From a virus, in the IMG/VR virus record IMGVR_UViG_3300042326_001602, positions 1-51,728 of that record: a stretch of 51,728 nucleotides of DNA, one strand, 5' to 3'. Positions 26,436 to 34,075 of the stretch are shown here, piece after piece. Under the pieces are notes generated by a model, which saw only the letters and a list, made by a program, of their open reading frames with translations, did no database searches and was not told the DNA's origin. The translations under genes were made by a program, and so were the position numbers. Positions within the stretch are counted from its first letter, which is position 1. Every line of letters begins with the position of its first letter.

Positions 26436-28468
26436 CGCCCACCTCGCTTCCGAGCCATCCTTGAGAACAGGGTTTCCTTGACGCTAGGTCCCTTGCCTGG
26501 TCGCTTGTAGATTGGCTTTCGGGAAGCCGGACCAACGCTACGAGGCTTAGCCGATTCACTCCGAATTTCGGGGACAGAGGCGCCAGCATTACGGGTCTCA
26601 ACAAGTCTCATACGCCCCGAAGGGCCGTAGTACTCGGTTACGTCAACAGGCAGGTGGGGCCCCATCTCCCTCGGATTCAAGACCGCACCGTGAGAAAGAA
26701 GGATGGAACGAAGTCGATCCATCTTCTCCGCAGGAGAGAACTCGGTTCGGGCCCTGCGCTTTCGGGCAAGAGCGCGGACTTCAGCAGGCGTAATCTCGGG
26801 GCCAGCACCGCGTGGCTCGGGCGAAATCTGCGGCTGCGGCTTCTTTCGACTGGCAGCACCCTTTGCTTCACGTTCCTTCCGCTCGCTCTCCATCAGGTTG
26901 AGAACGGTCTGGCGCAAGGTGTCTCCGCTACCAACACCCTCAGCCTTGGCCTTCTCTACCAGACGGCGCAGCTCGGCAACTCGCTTTGAGGTGAACTTGG
27001 GCTTTCTCCGCCCGACGACTCCGCCAGGCACCTGCTCAAGGCGACCTTCCTTCAGGTCTTCAATGTCCTTACGGGACATCCGCATCTTCGGCCGAGCCTT
27101 CTGCACGGCAAAGGCAAGCTCGGTGGGGGTCTTGCCGAGCGCCTTGGCCTCGCGCCCGGCGCGGCCGCGCTGCTTCTCCTCAACGCTCTTTACCTTCTTC
27201 GACTCAACGCCGGTAACGGGATTGGTTGTACGGCTGGGCTCGAAGGTTCCCTTGGTGCCGAACATCTTGTTCAGCGTGCGCTGAAGGAGGATTGCCGCCT
27301 TGGCGTTTCCTTCCTTCGCCATCTGGTTCAGCCGAAACAGCTTTGACTTCTCGAACGGAGGACGGCTGGCTTCGGGGAAGGCCGAGCGCTCGTTGTACAT
27401 CTTCTCAAGCAAGCTGTTGCTGTAATACCTGATCTTCCCGTCCTTGAACGTCCAATTGAGCGGCTTGCCTCCGCTGTCGGTCTTGCGGTCGTACGGCTTG
27501 GTAAGCACGCGATCGCCGGGCTGCGGAGTCCCCACCATCCGAACCTTGCCGCCAGTGGCACCTGGTCCCTTGTAGGGCTCGTCGGGAGTACTTGCGCGCT
27601 CCTCCCGTTCCTCTGCGCCCTTGGCCTGAACCATCAGGCTCTCAAACATTTCCTTGCGCTTCTCCTTGTTGAGGCGTCCGCGCATGCGCTTCTCGACGGT
27701 AATGAGCTCCTTTGCGACCTTGCGCTTCGCATCCTCGAGCATCTGCTCGACCTGCGGAGGCGTTCGGTTCATCTGCTCCGCAATGTCGTAGATGTTCTGC
27801 TTGTGGCGAATGGAGAGCATCAGCGCCTGTCGCTGCTCTTCCGGCAGCGCGTCGATGATCTTGTTGATTGCGCCACTCTGGAGAAGTTCCGTGACGGGAG
27901 CGCGGGTCACGCCCTTGCGCCTGCCGCTGGGCAGTGGAACTCGGTCTGCCTTGTCCTCGCGCTTGATCACGCGATCGGCAAGCTTGCGACCGGCATCGCT
28001 GTCAAGGGCTTCGATTGCCGCGTCATACAGTCGGGGAGGAAGAGACGTCTCAATTCCCTGACTTGCCTTCTGGTTCTTGCGGAGACCTCGGATCCGCTTC
28101 ATCGCCTCGACTTCTTCACCGGTGCCTGGATCCCGCTCGCCGGCAATTGGGTAGCGCTCGTCGATCTTCTCAAGCGGATCAACAAACTGCTTGACCCGGC
28201 TAGCAGCGTCCTTTCGCTTGATCACGTCCTCGAGGTTGAATAGAACGGCCGCAAGTACAGGAGCCCTGTCCGGCGTGATGTCCTGGTTTTTGACAAGCTT
28301 GTTTACGAGAAGGCGAACCGTGTTCTTTCCGAAGGGATCCTTGGCCTTCGCCATCAGCTCAATAGCCATCTGAATCTCGGCCTTGGAAAACGTATTGGCC
28401 TTGTTCGGGCCAATAGGCTTCTTGTAGCCACCATCAGAAGGAATTGTTTTAGGTTCCCTGCTTGCCAT
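26432..28468 (-). CDS. Basic 678-aa protein with sigma-region-4-like HTH
   Basis: Residues 203-257 (about 27698-27862) read KIIDALPEEQRQALMLSIRH, then KQNIYDIAEQMNRTPPQVEQ and a basic helix MLEDAKRKVAKEL. This closely follows sigma-70 region 4 grammar: LPEEQR.AL.L, an IAE.M....VE.ML helix-turn-helix, then a basic helix. The remaining sequence is extremely Lys/Arg-rich and low in hydrophobics, with motifs such as KTPTELAFAVQKARPKMRMS. No clear region 2 is visible. It could be a late-transcription factor or a DNA-binding virion protein using a sigma-like fold. It lies upstream of the terminase genes. Confidence 0.6.
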   Translation of the reverse strand: MASREPKTIPSDGGYKKPIGPNKANTFSKAEIQMAIELMAKAKDPFGKNTVRLLVNKLVKNQDITPDRAPVLAAVLFNLEDVIKRKDAASRVKQFVDPLEKIDERYPIAGERDPGTGEEVEAMKRIRGLRKNQKASQGIETSLPPRLYDAAIEALDSDAGRKLADRVIKREDKADRVPLPSGRRKGVTRAPVTELLQSGAINKIIDALPEEQRQALMLSIRHKQNIYDIAEQMNRTPPQVEQMLEDAKRKVAKELITVEKRMRGRLNKEKRKEMFESLMVQAKGAEEREERASTPDEPYKGPGATGGKVRMVGTPQPGDRVLTKPYDRKTDSGGKPLNWTFKDGKIRYYSNSLLEKMYNERSAFPEASRPPFEKSKLFRLNQMAKEGNAKAAILLQRTLNKMFGTKGTFEPSRTTNPVTGVESKKVKSVEEKQRGRAGREAKALGKTPTELAFAVQKARPKMRMSRKDIEDLKEGRLEQVPGGVVGRRKPKFTSKRVAELRRLVEKAKAEGVGSGDTLRQTVLNLMESERKEREAKGAASRKKPQPQISPEPRGAGPEITPAEVRALARKRRARTEFSPAEKMDRLRSILLSHGAVLNPREMGPHLPVDVTEYYGPSGRMRLVETRNAGASVPEIRSESAKPRSVGPASRKPIYKRPGKGPSVKETLFSRMARKRGGR

Positions 28469-28943
28469 CTGCCTGCTCCTGTTCGCCGGACGGGATCATT
28501 CTAAGCACAAACCGCGTCAGTTCCTCGGCGGCACTGCGAATTGCCACGCGATCCGCATCGTGGACCGAAAGGCCACGGATGCGCCGGCTGTCGGTGATGG
28601 CTCGGACGACGGAACGCCAGTTCTTGCGGATCTCGGACGGATTGACCTTGGTGCGAAACTTGAACTTGTGGGAGCTCGACGGCTTCATCATCGAGTTCGG
28701 GCCAGAGAAATCCTTGCGGCCTGGCATCGACAGGTTCTTCATGCACACCTGGAAGGTGGCGGGATCGACGAACCCCACCCGCCCGAGCACGATGATCGGG
28801 CAGCAGATGGCGCGGCACAGTGCGCGGAACGAACGGCGCTGCGTGATGCCGAACGGGCGCAGCTCCTTGATGTAGTACTCCTCCGACATGAGGCGAACGC
28901 CCCTGCCGAAGGAGATCACATGCTGCTCGCCCTGCTCGCTCAA
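28449..28943 (-). CDS. Hypothetical protein, 164 aa
   Basis: The start is TTG at 28943, joined as TTGA to the upstream stop; an internal ATG (MSEEYYIKELRPFG, 28889) is an alternative. The middle contains an apolar Cys-containing stretch (FRALCRAICCPIIVLGRVGF), then a basic region (PSSSHKFKFRTKVNPSEIRK) and a helical C-terminus. It overlaps the 678-aa gene by 20 bp. No family is recognised. Confidence 0.55.
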   Translation of the reverse strand: MSEQGEQHVISFGRGVRLMSEEYYIKELRPFGITQRRSFRALCRAICCPIIVLGRVGFVDPATFQVCMKNLSMPGRKDFSGPNSMMKPSSSHKFKFRTKVNPSEIRKNWRSVVRAITDSRRIRGLSVHDADRVAIRSAAEELTRFVLRMIPSGEQEQADGKQGT

Positions 28944-30136
28944 TAGAACTTGCCGGGGAAGTAATACATGCTGCGCGGATCAGAGGCGCCTTCGACCATC
29001 GGCTCAATCAGCTGGTAAAGCGGCTCGAGCGGGTTGCGGGGCGCCGCGCGCATGGTCGGACCCTGCACGGGACGCAGACCGGCCGGGGGAGCAAACCGGT
29101 TGTTGCGCGGGTCAATCAGGAAGTCACCGAAGTTGCGCTCCACGTAGCCGGGGATCTGACCGATGGCATCCGCGGCCTGCCCGGCGACATCGAGGCCGGT
29201 ACGGCGATACTCGCCGAGGGCTTCGTTGGCGCGATCAAAGTCGTACTGGTCGGAGTTGAAGTACGCCGGGCCCTGCGTTGCAAGTCCGGAGATGATGTCG
29301 CCGGCTTCGCTTGCAAGTCGGTTCGGCATCGAAGGCACAAGCGGGTTGTCGCGGTTCATCGCGAACCGCTGCTCCTGGGTCTGTCGAGCGCGCTGCATCT
29401 CCGGGGAGAACTGCATGGAGGGAGCGGGCGCACCGGAGGGCGCGGAGAACGCACTGGAAATCAGGGCATTGCTGCGAGTCTGATCGGGAGAAACACGAGC
29501 CTGCTTAGCCGGCTTGCGACTTGCAAGCTCACGGTCAACGGCGGCACGGGTGTCGGCAACTTCGGCGCGACGCTGGTTGTCGTACCGAGCCTGGCTGACG
29601 GCCGCAGGCACGTACTCGGCCTTGGGTGCGGCGGGCATTCGGGACTCGGCGCGGGCCTCAAGCGCGTTGAGGTACTCGGAGGGAACCTCCGGGGTGGTGG
29701 GGGAATACGCCTGGCTCGGCGTGGACACCGGCTGCTTGAGCAGGTCAAGGGGACTGACGCGGCGCTCGGGCACGGGCTTCTTACGAGCCTCGCCGATCAT
29801 CTCAATCGAACGAGCGGAGGCAGCCTTGTTCTTTGCCTCGCGATCAGCGCGGTCACGGTCAACGATTGCCTTTGCGGCACGGGCCTTGATCTGTTCCTTC
29901 TCGGTTCGGGCTGCGGTTTCCTTTGCCTTGCGCTCCTCCGCCTGCTTGCGTCGCTTGGCATGGAAGGCTTCCATCGAAGCTTCGCGTTCGGAACGGGTTC
30001 TTGCGCGACCGCGCTCACGGGGATCGGTGCCACTGGTGCCGAGCACGCCGAGACGGCCGTGAGCGGGGTGCGCGTAGTCTGCGGAAGGTCGGCGATTTCC
30101 ACCGAAGTCGCTTGACGGAATGAAGAAGATCGACAT
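28940..30136 (-). CDS. Charged, disordered virion-type protein, 398 aa; first gene of leftward arm
   Basis: It starts with ATG at 30136, only 26 bp from the divergent helicase gene. The first 120 residues include an Arg/Lys/Glu-rich helix (FHAKRRKQAEERKAKETAAR) with strong coiled-coil or disorder character; the remainder is Pro/Ala/Ser/Gln-rich with short motifs, ending DPRSMYYFPGKFY. Likely a structural or scaffold-like component or a regulator at the head of the late operon. No domain is recognised. Confidence 0.6.
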   Translation of the reverse strand: MSIFFIPSSDFGGNRRPSADYAHPAHGRLGVLGTSGTDPRERGRARTRSEREASMEAFHAKRRKQAEERKAKETAARTEKEQIKARAAKAIVDRDRADREAKNKAASARSIEMIGEARKKPVPERRVSPLDLLKQPVSTPSQAYSPTTPEVPSEYLNALEARAESRMPAAPKAEYVPAAVSQARYDNQRRAEVADTRAAVDRELASRKPAKQARVSPDQTRSNALISSAFSAPSGAPAPSMQFSPEMQRARQTQEQRFAMNRDNPLVPSMPNRLASEAGDIISGLATQGPAYFNSDQYDFDRANEALGEYRRTGLDVAGQAADAIGQIPGYVERNFGDFLIDPRNNRFAPPAGLRPVQGPTMRAAPRNPLEPLYQLIEPMVEGASDPRSMYYFPGKFY

Positions 30137-30162
30137 AATGGTCGTTCCAACAAGGAGAGAAG
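30137..30162. promoter_or_regulatory. 26-bp divergent junction between the two arms
   Basis: The two transcription arms start back to back here. The spacer holds only a ribosome-binding site (AAGGAGAGAAG) for the plus-strand helicase gene. There is no room for two promoters, so promoters for at least one arm must lie within the coding sequence of the opposite gene or further away. Confidence 0.6.
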
Positions 30163-31578
30163 ATGACAGACTGGTTGCAGCAGCCGTTGCAGTCCCTCGA
30201 GCCCGTGAAGGTCGCGAGGAGAATCCTGCAGAGACAGTTTACAGCACCCGGCGGAATGCGCGGGCTATGGAGATGGAAGAATGACTGGTGGAGCTGGGAG
30301 GGCGGAACGTGGCGCGTCCTCGACGAGGAGCGGATCAGGGACCGTGTGTGGCTCGTGCTCGAGGATGCCGTGTTCGAGCGGCAGACCCAGAACGGGCCAG
30401 TGCTGGTGCGGTACAGCCCAGACAAGCAGAAGGTCGACGGGGTCGTCCGTGCGCTCGAGGCGCTGGTTCGCATCGAGGCTGAGGAGGTTCCGCTCTGGCT
30501 TGCGGAGCCGGATGAGCGGTTCCCCGTGGGGTCGACTGTTGCTTTCCGAGATCGGCTGGTTAATGTAAGGACGCTGGAGACCATGGAGCGACCGGCGAGG
30601 TGGTTTGACACGGCCATTCTGCCGGTGACGTACCAGCCAGATGCCCCCACCAGCCGTTGGTTGCAGGCGGTGTCGGAGTGGGGTGAGGGTGATCCCGTGT
30701 GGGCTGAGCTGCTGGCGCGGTGGATGGGCTATTGCCTCATGGGTAGCCGTCAGTATGCGCGGTGGATGCTCATGTACGGGAAGATCCGTGGGGGTAAGGG
30801 CACGATCAGCAGCGTGATCCGGAAGTTGGTGGGGCGCGATGCGTTCATGGGCGCGAGCCTGGAGGACCTGGCCGGCGGGTTCGGCATGGATGGGCTTGAG
30901 CGCACGAAGGTGCTGAGCATCAACGAGGTGAGTGAGCTGGATGGGAAGAGCGGCGAGCGGGTGTGCCGGGTGGTCAAGAACATCGTTGGCCGGGACCCGA
31001 TGACCGTGGATGCAAAGTACATGAGGCAGCAGCGGAACGTGATCGTGAACGCGGCGGTCATCATGCAGAGCAACGAGATCCCCGTGCTGCCCAATAAGGG
31101 GCGCGGGTTGAGTGGGAAGATGCTGGTTCTGCCTTTTGAGGTCAGCTTTGAGGGCAAGGAGGACCTGGATCTGGAGGGGGAGCTGGATCGGGAGTTGGCG
31201 GGGATTGCGGCGTGGGCCGTGGCTGGAGCGCATCGGCTGGAGAACAGCCGGGCGTCAGAGAGGTGGCCGGTGCCGAAGGCTGCGGAGCGGGCGGTGCACA
31301 TGTACCACCTGCAGAACAACCCGTTCGATGCGTTCCTCGAGGCGCGGTTCGTGCAGCGGAAGGACGGGTTCGTGAGCAATGGAATGGTCCGTGCGCAGTG
31401 GGAGGCGTGGACCAAGGCGAACAAGATCCGGATGCACGTGGCGAATAACATGCTGCCGATGAAGATCGCGCAGGGCAGCAGCTGGGACCTGAGGCAGGTG
31501 CGGCTGGCTGAAAGTCAGGGGCATGAGCGGGGAATTGCTGGGATGAGCCTCCGGAAGGAGTACGATGATGAGCACTAG
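30163..31578 (+). CDS. D5/P4-type superfamily-3 DNA helicase, 471 aa
   Basis: Walker A is GKIRGGKGT at residues 206-214, the Arg-Gly-Gly-Lys-Gly form seen in D5-like helicases. Walker B-like LSINEVSEL lies at 251-259, and the SF3 motif C-like segment MQSNEIPVLP at 301-310, followed by the arginine-finger-like KMLVLPFE. The N-terminal 160 residues carry a D5_N-type region (WRWKNDWWSWEGGTWRVLDE). No archaeo-eukaryotic primase domain or DnaG-like Toprim is visible, so it is probably a helicase that depends on host primase or on the phage polymerase. First gene of the rightward arm. Confidence 0.8.
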   Translation: MTDWLQQPLQSLEPVKVARRILQRQFTAPGGMRGLWRWKNDWWSWEGGTWRVLDEERIRDRVWLVLEDAVFERQTQNGPVLVRYSPDKQKVDGVVRALEALVRIEAEEVPLWLAEPDERFPVGSTVAFRDRLVNVRTLETMERPARWFDTAILPVTYQPDAPTSRWLQAVSEWGEGDPVWAELLARWMGYCLMGSRQYARWMLMYGKIRGGKGTISSVIRKLVGRDAFMGASLEDLAGGFGMDGLERTKVLSINEVSELDGKSGERVCRVVKNIVGRDPMTVDAKYMRQQRNVIVNAAVIMQSNEIPVLPNKGRGLSGKMLVLPFEVSFEGKEDLDLEGELDRELAGIAAWAVAGAHRLENSRASERWPVPKAAERAVHMYHLQNNPFDAFLEARFVQRKDGFVSNGMVRAQWEAWTKANKIRMHVANNMLPMKIAQGSSWDLRQVRLAESQGHERGIAGMSLRKEYDDEH

Positions 31579-31586
31579 GAGGCCCG

Positions 31587-31838
31587 ATGAACCCAGACCA
31601 GAACGAGATGATGGGCTGCGAACAGGTGATGGGGGTGGTGATGGGCGATGTCAGCCAGAGGGCGAATGCCGCATTGAAGTATCTGGACTGGCTCGAGGGG
31701 GTGACTGGGCCACGCTGGATTGGTACCGACAAGGGAGCCGTCAAGCAGGACGGACGGAAGGCAAGCGACGGCGAAATTGAGGTCCGGAAGGCAGCTCTGC
31801 ACTATTTGCGGCTGCACTTCCTGGGCGAGATGGACTAA
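31587..31838 (+). CDS. Hypothetical protein, 83 aa
   Basis: It starts 9 bp after the helicase stop with ATG behind AGGAGGCCCG, a good ribosome-binding site. The N-terminus is Met/Gln-rich; a helical body (ANAALKYLDWLEG; EVRKAALHYLRLHFLGEMD) follows. No family is recognised. It is the last gene before the strong terminator at 31862. Confidence 0.65.
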   Translation: MNPDQNEMMGCEQVMGVVMGDVSQRANAALKYLDWLEGVTGPRWIGTDKGAVKQDGRKASDGEIEVRKAALHYLRLHFLGEMD

Positions 31839-31861
31839 ACTAGGCCTCTTCTCTCCATGCG

Positions 31862-31897
31862 CCCCCTGCCGTTCTCGGACGGTGGGGGGTGTCTTTT
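31862..31897 (+). terminator. Rho-independent terminator after the helicase gene pair
   Basis: CCCCCTGCCG (31862-31871) pairs with CGGTGGGGGG (31880-31889), including two adjacent G-U pairs in RNA. The 8-nt loop is TTCTCGGA and TGTCTTTT follows. Confidence 0.8.
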
Positions 31898-32060
31898 ATG
31901 CAGGGGGTGGGTGCATATGCAGGGATGATACCGGGGGTACCGGACTGACCTGTGCGTTTCTATCCTTTATATATATATGTCTCTACGTAAGAAAGAAGGG
32001 TTGGTATTACTGGTACGGGTTAGGGATTTGGTAGGGAATTTTGAGAGGGATTGACCCTTT
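31898..32060 (+). promoter_or_regulatory. AT-rich island: candidate promoter region or replication origin
   Basis: Inside the 467-bp gene-free gap 31839-32305. It contains the 10-bp palindrome TGCATATGCA (31912-31921), an inverted CCGG repeat around GGGTA (31932-31944) and an alternating (AT)n run at 31966-31978, then A/G-rich direct runs. It is the clearest low-GC patch in the window. Such patches serve as DNA-unwinding elements or strong -10 regions; I cannot distinguish these by eye. Confidence 0.45.
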
Positions 32061-32207
32061 CCCCCACAGGCTGACGCCACGCCGGGGGCCGCGCCCCCCT
32101 CCGCTGCGCACGCCTACACAGCCAGCCTACCGCAGGCCGATAACACACGCCACAGGCACGCAGACCACAGCCGTTGACGCTCACGCTCTTGCGAGTCGGC
32201 AAGGATC

Positions 32208-32243
32208 CTCCCCCCCTGCTGCGAGGGGGGAGATGTCTTTTCT
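32208..32243 (+). terminator. Terminator-like hairpin before the 134-aa gene
   Basis: CTCCCCCC (32208-32215) pairs with GGGGGGAG (32225-32232); ATGTCTTTTCTTT follows. The rest of the gap (32061-32207) is GC-rich with short inverted repeats such as GGGGGCCGCGCCCCC and no convincing gene. Confidence 0.75.
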
Positions 32244-32284
32244 TTCCGCACGTCGCGGATACGGCATCTTCCTCTATACCACAC

Positions 32285-32305
32285 GTTCCGCGAAAGGAAC
32301 ACGCC
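32285..32305 (+). promoter_or_regulatory. Hairpin-embedded Shine-Dalgarno leader
   Basis: GTTCC (32285-32289) can pair with GGAAC (32296-32300), placing the AAGGA ribosome-binding site partly in the stem; the loop is GCGAAA. The ATG at 32306 follows five bases later. The related leader at 32883 has the compensatory version GTCC/GGAC. Confidence 0.6.
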
Positions 32306-32710
32306 ATGAAGCAGTCCGAGTTCGCCGCCATCGTCGCCTCGCTCCAGTCCGAGATCGCCTCGCTCAAGCAGCAGGTCGCCGCCCGCCCCGCGATGGAGCG
32401 CGACACCACGGTCGTCGTCGTCGACCGCCTCGCGCCGTCGGAGTCCGGCAAGCCCCGCGTCCGCGTCCGCATCAGCAACACGGGCGCGAAGCCGATCGTC
32501 GTGCAGCCGGGCACCGAGCACTCGTTCTTCGCCAACGAGTTCGTCCGCGACATCAGCGGCGGCAAGCGCAACGGCTTCTACTGCCGCCCGATGACGGACG
32601 GCGTCAAGCCGATCGGCGAGCAGCAGGGCTCGCCCGCCGCCGCGAACGCGATCGCCGCGGCCACGCCTGCGCCGGCGCCGGTCGCGTCTGACGACGATCA
32701 GAAGTTCTGA
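32306..32710 (+). CDS. Hypothetical protein, 134 aa
   Basis: The ATG at 32306 is set by the CGAAAGGAACACG leader. Residues 1-30 form a helix/coiled coil (IVASLQSEIASLKQQVAARP); 35-110 form a beta-rich domain (TTVVVVDRLAPSESGKPRVR ... GKRNGFYCRPMTDG); the C-terminus is an Ala/Pro linker ending in SDDDQKF. The acidic tail recalls SSB-type tails, but the core does not match an OB fold that I can recognise. Strong codon bias and a private leader suggest high expression. Confidence 0.65.
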   Translation: MKQSEFAAIVASLQSEIASLKQQVAARPAMERDTTVVVVDRLAPSESGKPRVRVRISNTGAKPIVVQPGTEHSFFANEFVRDISGGKRNGFYCRPMTDGVKPIGEQQGSPAAANAIAAATPAPAPVASDDDQKF

Positions 32711-32726
32711 GCCGATGCAGCGGGAG

Positions 32727-32752
32727 GGGGGCTGGAGCAATCCAGCCCCCTT
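32727..32752 (+). terminator. Perfect GNRA-loop hairpin terminator
   Basis: GGGGGCTGGA (32727-32736) and TCCAGCCCCC (32741-32750) enclose a GCAA tetraloop, 15 bp after the stop of the 134-aa gene. Only two T residues follow, so it may mainly protect the mRNA 3' end. Confidence 0.7.
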
Positions 32753-32815
32753 CGCGCCGGCTAGCGCCTGGGCGTCCCTGGGGCGACCTTTCCCACCCCG
32801 CCGTCTCTGCTGTTT

Positions 32816-32850
32816 CCCCCTCTCTCTGGGGAGGGGGTGTTTTCTCTTTC
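32816..32850 (+). terminator. Second terminator before the 127-aa gene
   Basis: CCCCCTC (32816-32822) pairs with GAGGGGG (32831-32837), then TGTTTTCTCTTTCC. A second, perfect 8-bp hairpin follows at 32854-32873 (GACGCAGC, GCGT loop, GCTGCGTC). Together they separate two small expression units. Confidence 0.7.
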
Positions 32851-32882
32851 CCCGACGCAGCGCGTGCTGCGTCCTCACCACA

Positions 32883-32902
32883 GTCCGCGAAAGGACACGA
32901 CC
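32883..32902 (+). promoter_or_regulatory. Hairpin-embedded Shine-Dalgarno leader, second copy
   Basis: GTCC (32883-32886) pairs with GGAC (32893-32896) around GCGAAA; CACGACC leads to the GTG at 32903. The stem differs from that at 32285 by a coordinated change on both sides, which supports pairing. Confidence 0.6.
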
Positions 32903-33286
32903 GTGCACAAGACGAACGAACTCACCGACTTCCTCCACGCCGCAATCACCGCTCAGAAGGTGATCATCGAGCGGCAGGCGGACCTGATCCAGCGCCAGAT
33001 GGAGATGATCCGGACGCTCATGTCCGACCAGCGTCAGATGGTGCAACTCGTCAGGACGCTGAGCCTCGACACCGTCGCCCAGAAGAACGACTACACCGCC
33101 CCGGAGGTCGTCCTCGACGGCAGCGCCGTCAAGTGGGAAGACGACAAATCGGAGGACATGGACCCGGAGCCGCACGGCAGCCGCGACCCCATCGGTCCGC
33201 GTGACCTGATGCCCGAGTGCCAGGCCTGCGGCAACTCCGTCCCGCTCGACGCCGACTGCCGGTGCTCCGGCTGCGGCAACGGCTGA
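32903..33286 (+). CDS. Coiled-coil protein with C-terminal zinc ribbon, 127 aa
   Basis: It starts with GTG at 32903, placed by the conserved leader. Residues 1-55 form a helical, amphipathic coiled coil (IIERQADLIQRQMEMIRTLM). A linker of acidic and Pro residues follows. The C-terminal 24 residues hold a Cys cluster: ECQACG (C106, C109), DCRCSGCG (C119, C121, C124), typical of a small zinc-binding ribbon. First of three consecutive small Cys-rich proteins with the same type of leader. Confidence 0.65.
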   Translation: MHKTNELTDFLHAAITAQKVIIERQADLIQRQMEMIRTLMSDQRQMVQLVRTLSLDTVAQKNDYTAPEVVLDGSAVKWEDDKSEDMDPEPHGSRDPIGPRDLMPECQACGNSVPLDADCRCSGCGNG

Positions 33287-33323
33287 TCCACCGGGGCGAT
33301 GCGACCGCCCCATTCCCCCACCA

Positions 33324-33339
33324 TCCGAAAGGACACGAC
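33324..33339 (+). promoter_or_regulatory. Shine-Dalgarno leader, third copy
   Basis: TCC-GAAA-GGA (33324-33333) forms a minimal GNRA-loop hairpin; CACGAC then leads into the ATG at 33340. Confidence 0.55.
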
Positions 33340-33504
33340 ATGAAGACCTGCCCCAACTGCGGCGGAAACATCATCGGTGACGGCGTCACCACCCCTCTCG
33401 CCTGCGAGAACGTCGACACCGCTCTCGTACCCGAAGAAGTCGACGGCGACATCATCTTCTGCGACCGCTCCGAGGACTACGAAGACCAGGTCCTCCCACG
33501 CTGA
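33340..33504 (+). CDS. Small Cys-containing protein, 54 aa
   Basis: It begins MKTCPNCGGNIIGDGVTTPL, a CxxC zinc-ribbon-like start (C4, C7), with further Cys at ACENVD and IFCDRS. The rest is acidic (DRSEDYEDQVLPR). Start fixed by the conserved leader. Likely a metal-binding mini-protein; function unknown. Confidence 0.6.
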   Translation: MKTCPNCGGNIIGDGVTTPLACENVDTALVPEEVDGDIIFCDRSEDYEDQVLPR

Positions 33505-33521
33505 ACCCACCCACACCCACC

Positions 33522-33535
33522 CCGAAAGGACACGC
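33522..33535 (+). promoter_or_regulatory. Shine-Dalgarno leader, fourth copy
   Basis: CCGAAAGGACACGC immediately precedes the ATG at 33536; CC and GG can close a GAAA loop. Confidence 0.55.
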
Positions 33536-33685
33536 ATGGACAACCCAACCCGGTGCGAGTGCTGCGACAAGGAGTTCACCGACTCCGACGACGCCTGGCC
33601 CTGCACCCACCACGAGCCGGACGGAACCCCCGACACGTACTACCTCTGCCGCAACTGCATGGGCGTCGACCCCAAGGAGACCTGA
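33536..33685 (+). CDS. Small Cys/His protein, 49 aa
   Basis: The sequence holds CECCDKEF, WPCTHHEP and YYLCRNCM, giving CxCC, CxHH and CxxC clusters suited to a zinc-finger-like fold. It ends 1 bp before the next gene. Start placed by the conserved leader. Function unknown; probably nucleic-acid or protein binding. Confidence 0.6.
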   Translation: MDNPTRCECCDKEFTDSDDAWPCTHHEPDGTPDTYYLCRNCMGVDPKET

Positions 33686-33686
33686 C

Positions 33687-33902
33687 ATGGACCCGATCAT
33701 CTACCTCACCATCTCGCAGACCCAGGGACAGGCCGTCATGCAGATCACCGGCCAGCGCATCCAGGACCTCTCGGAACGGCTCACCTACGACCACACCACC
33801 ACGTCCCGCTCCGACCTGCTCTGCCAGATCAAACTCCTCACCGAAATCATCGCCGAGGTCAACCACGCCATCCGCCGTGCCGATGAAGCCAAGACGTTCT
33901 GA
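33687..33902 (+). CDS. Hypothetical protein, 71 aa
   Basis: It starts with ATG 1 bp after the previous stop, behind AAGGAG. A short beta start (MDPIIYLTISQTQGQ) is followed by a helix (TGQRIQDLSERL) and a second helix (LLCQIKLLTEIIAEVNHAIR). No family is recognised. It is co-transcribed with the Cys-rich trio and ends at a terminator. Confidence 0.6.
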   Translation: MDPIIYLTISQTQGQAVMQITGQRIQDLSERLTYDHTTTSRSDLLCQIKLLTEIIAEVNHAIRRADEAKTF

Positions 33903-33913
33903 CTTCCTCCTTT

Positions 33914-33953
33914 CACCCTCTCTCCTGTGGAGAGGGTGTTCTCTTTCTTTCTT
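33914..33953 (+). terminator. Terminator
   Basis: CACCCTCTC (33914-33922) pairs with GAGAGGGTG (33930-33938); TTCTCTTTCTTTCTT follows. A strong intrinsic terminator. Confidence 0.8.
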
Positions 33954-33987
33954 ACCCCTGGGACTACCACTCCCACCTCGTTCTCCT

Positions 33988-34043
33988 CCCGTGCGGGGGG
34001 AGTGCTTGCGCACCCCCCGCACGGGGGTGCAACCGTTTCTTTC
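33988..34043 (+). terminator. Very stable terminator before the second SSB-like gene
   Basis: CCCGTGCGGGGGG (33988-34000) pairs perfectly with CCCCCCGCACGGG (34013-34025), 13 bp, then GTGCAACCGTTTCTTTC. The pyrimidine-rich tract that follows carries the CGGAGA ribosome-binding site for the gene at 34076. Confidence 0.8.
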
Positions 34044-34075
34044 TTCTTACTTCTTTCCTTACTTCGGAGATTGCC

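Noticed and set aside
32114-33313. Long minus-strand open frame (399 aa) across the small-gene region
   Set aside because: It crosses several terminators and leaders and mirrors plus-strand genes of high GC; composition is Val/Gly/Asp-rich as expected for an antisense shadow.
33914-34043. Hairpin pair as a CRISPR-like or inverted-repeat mobile element
   Set aside because: The two hairpins differ in sequence and each has a T-rich tail, so they are terminators rather than repeat units.
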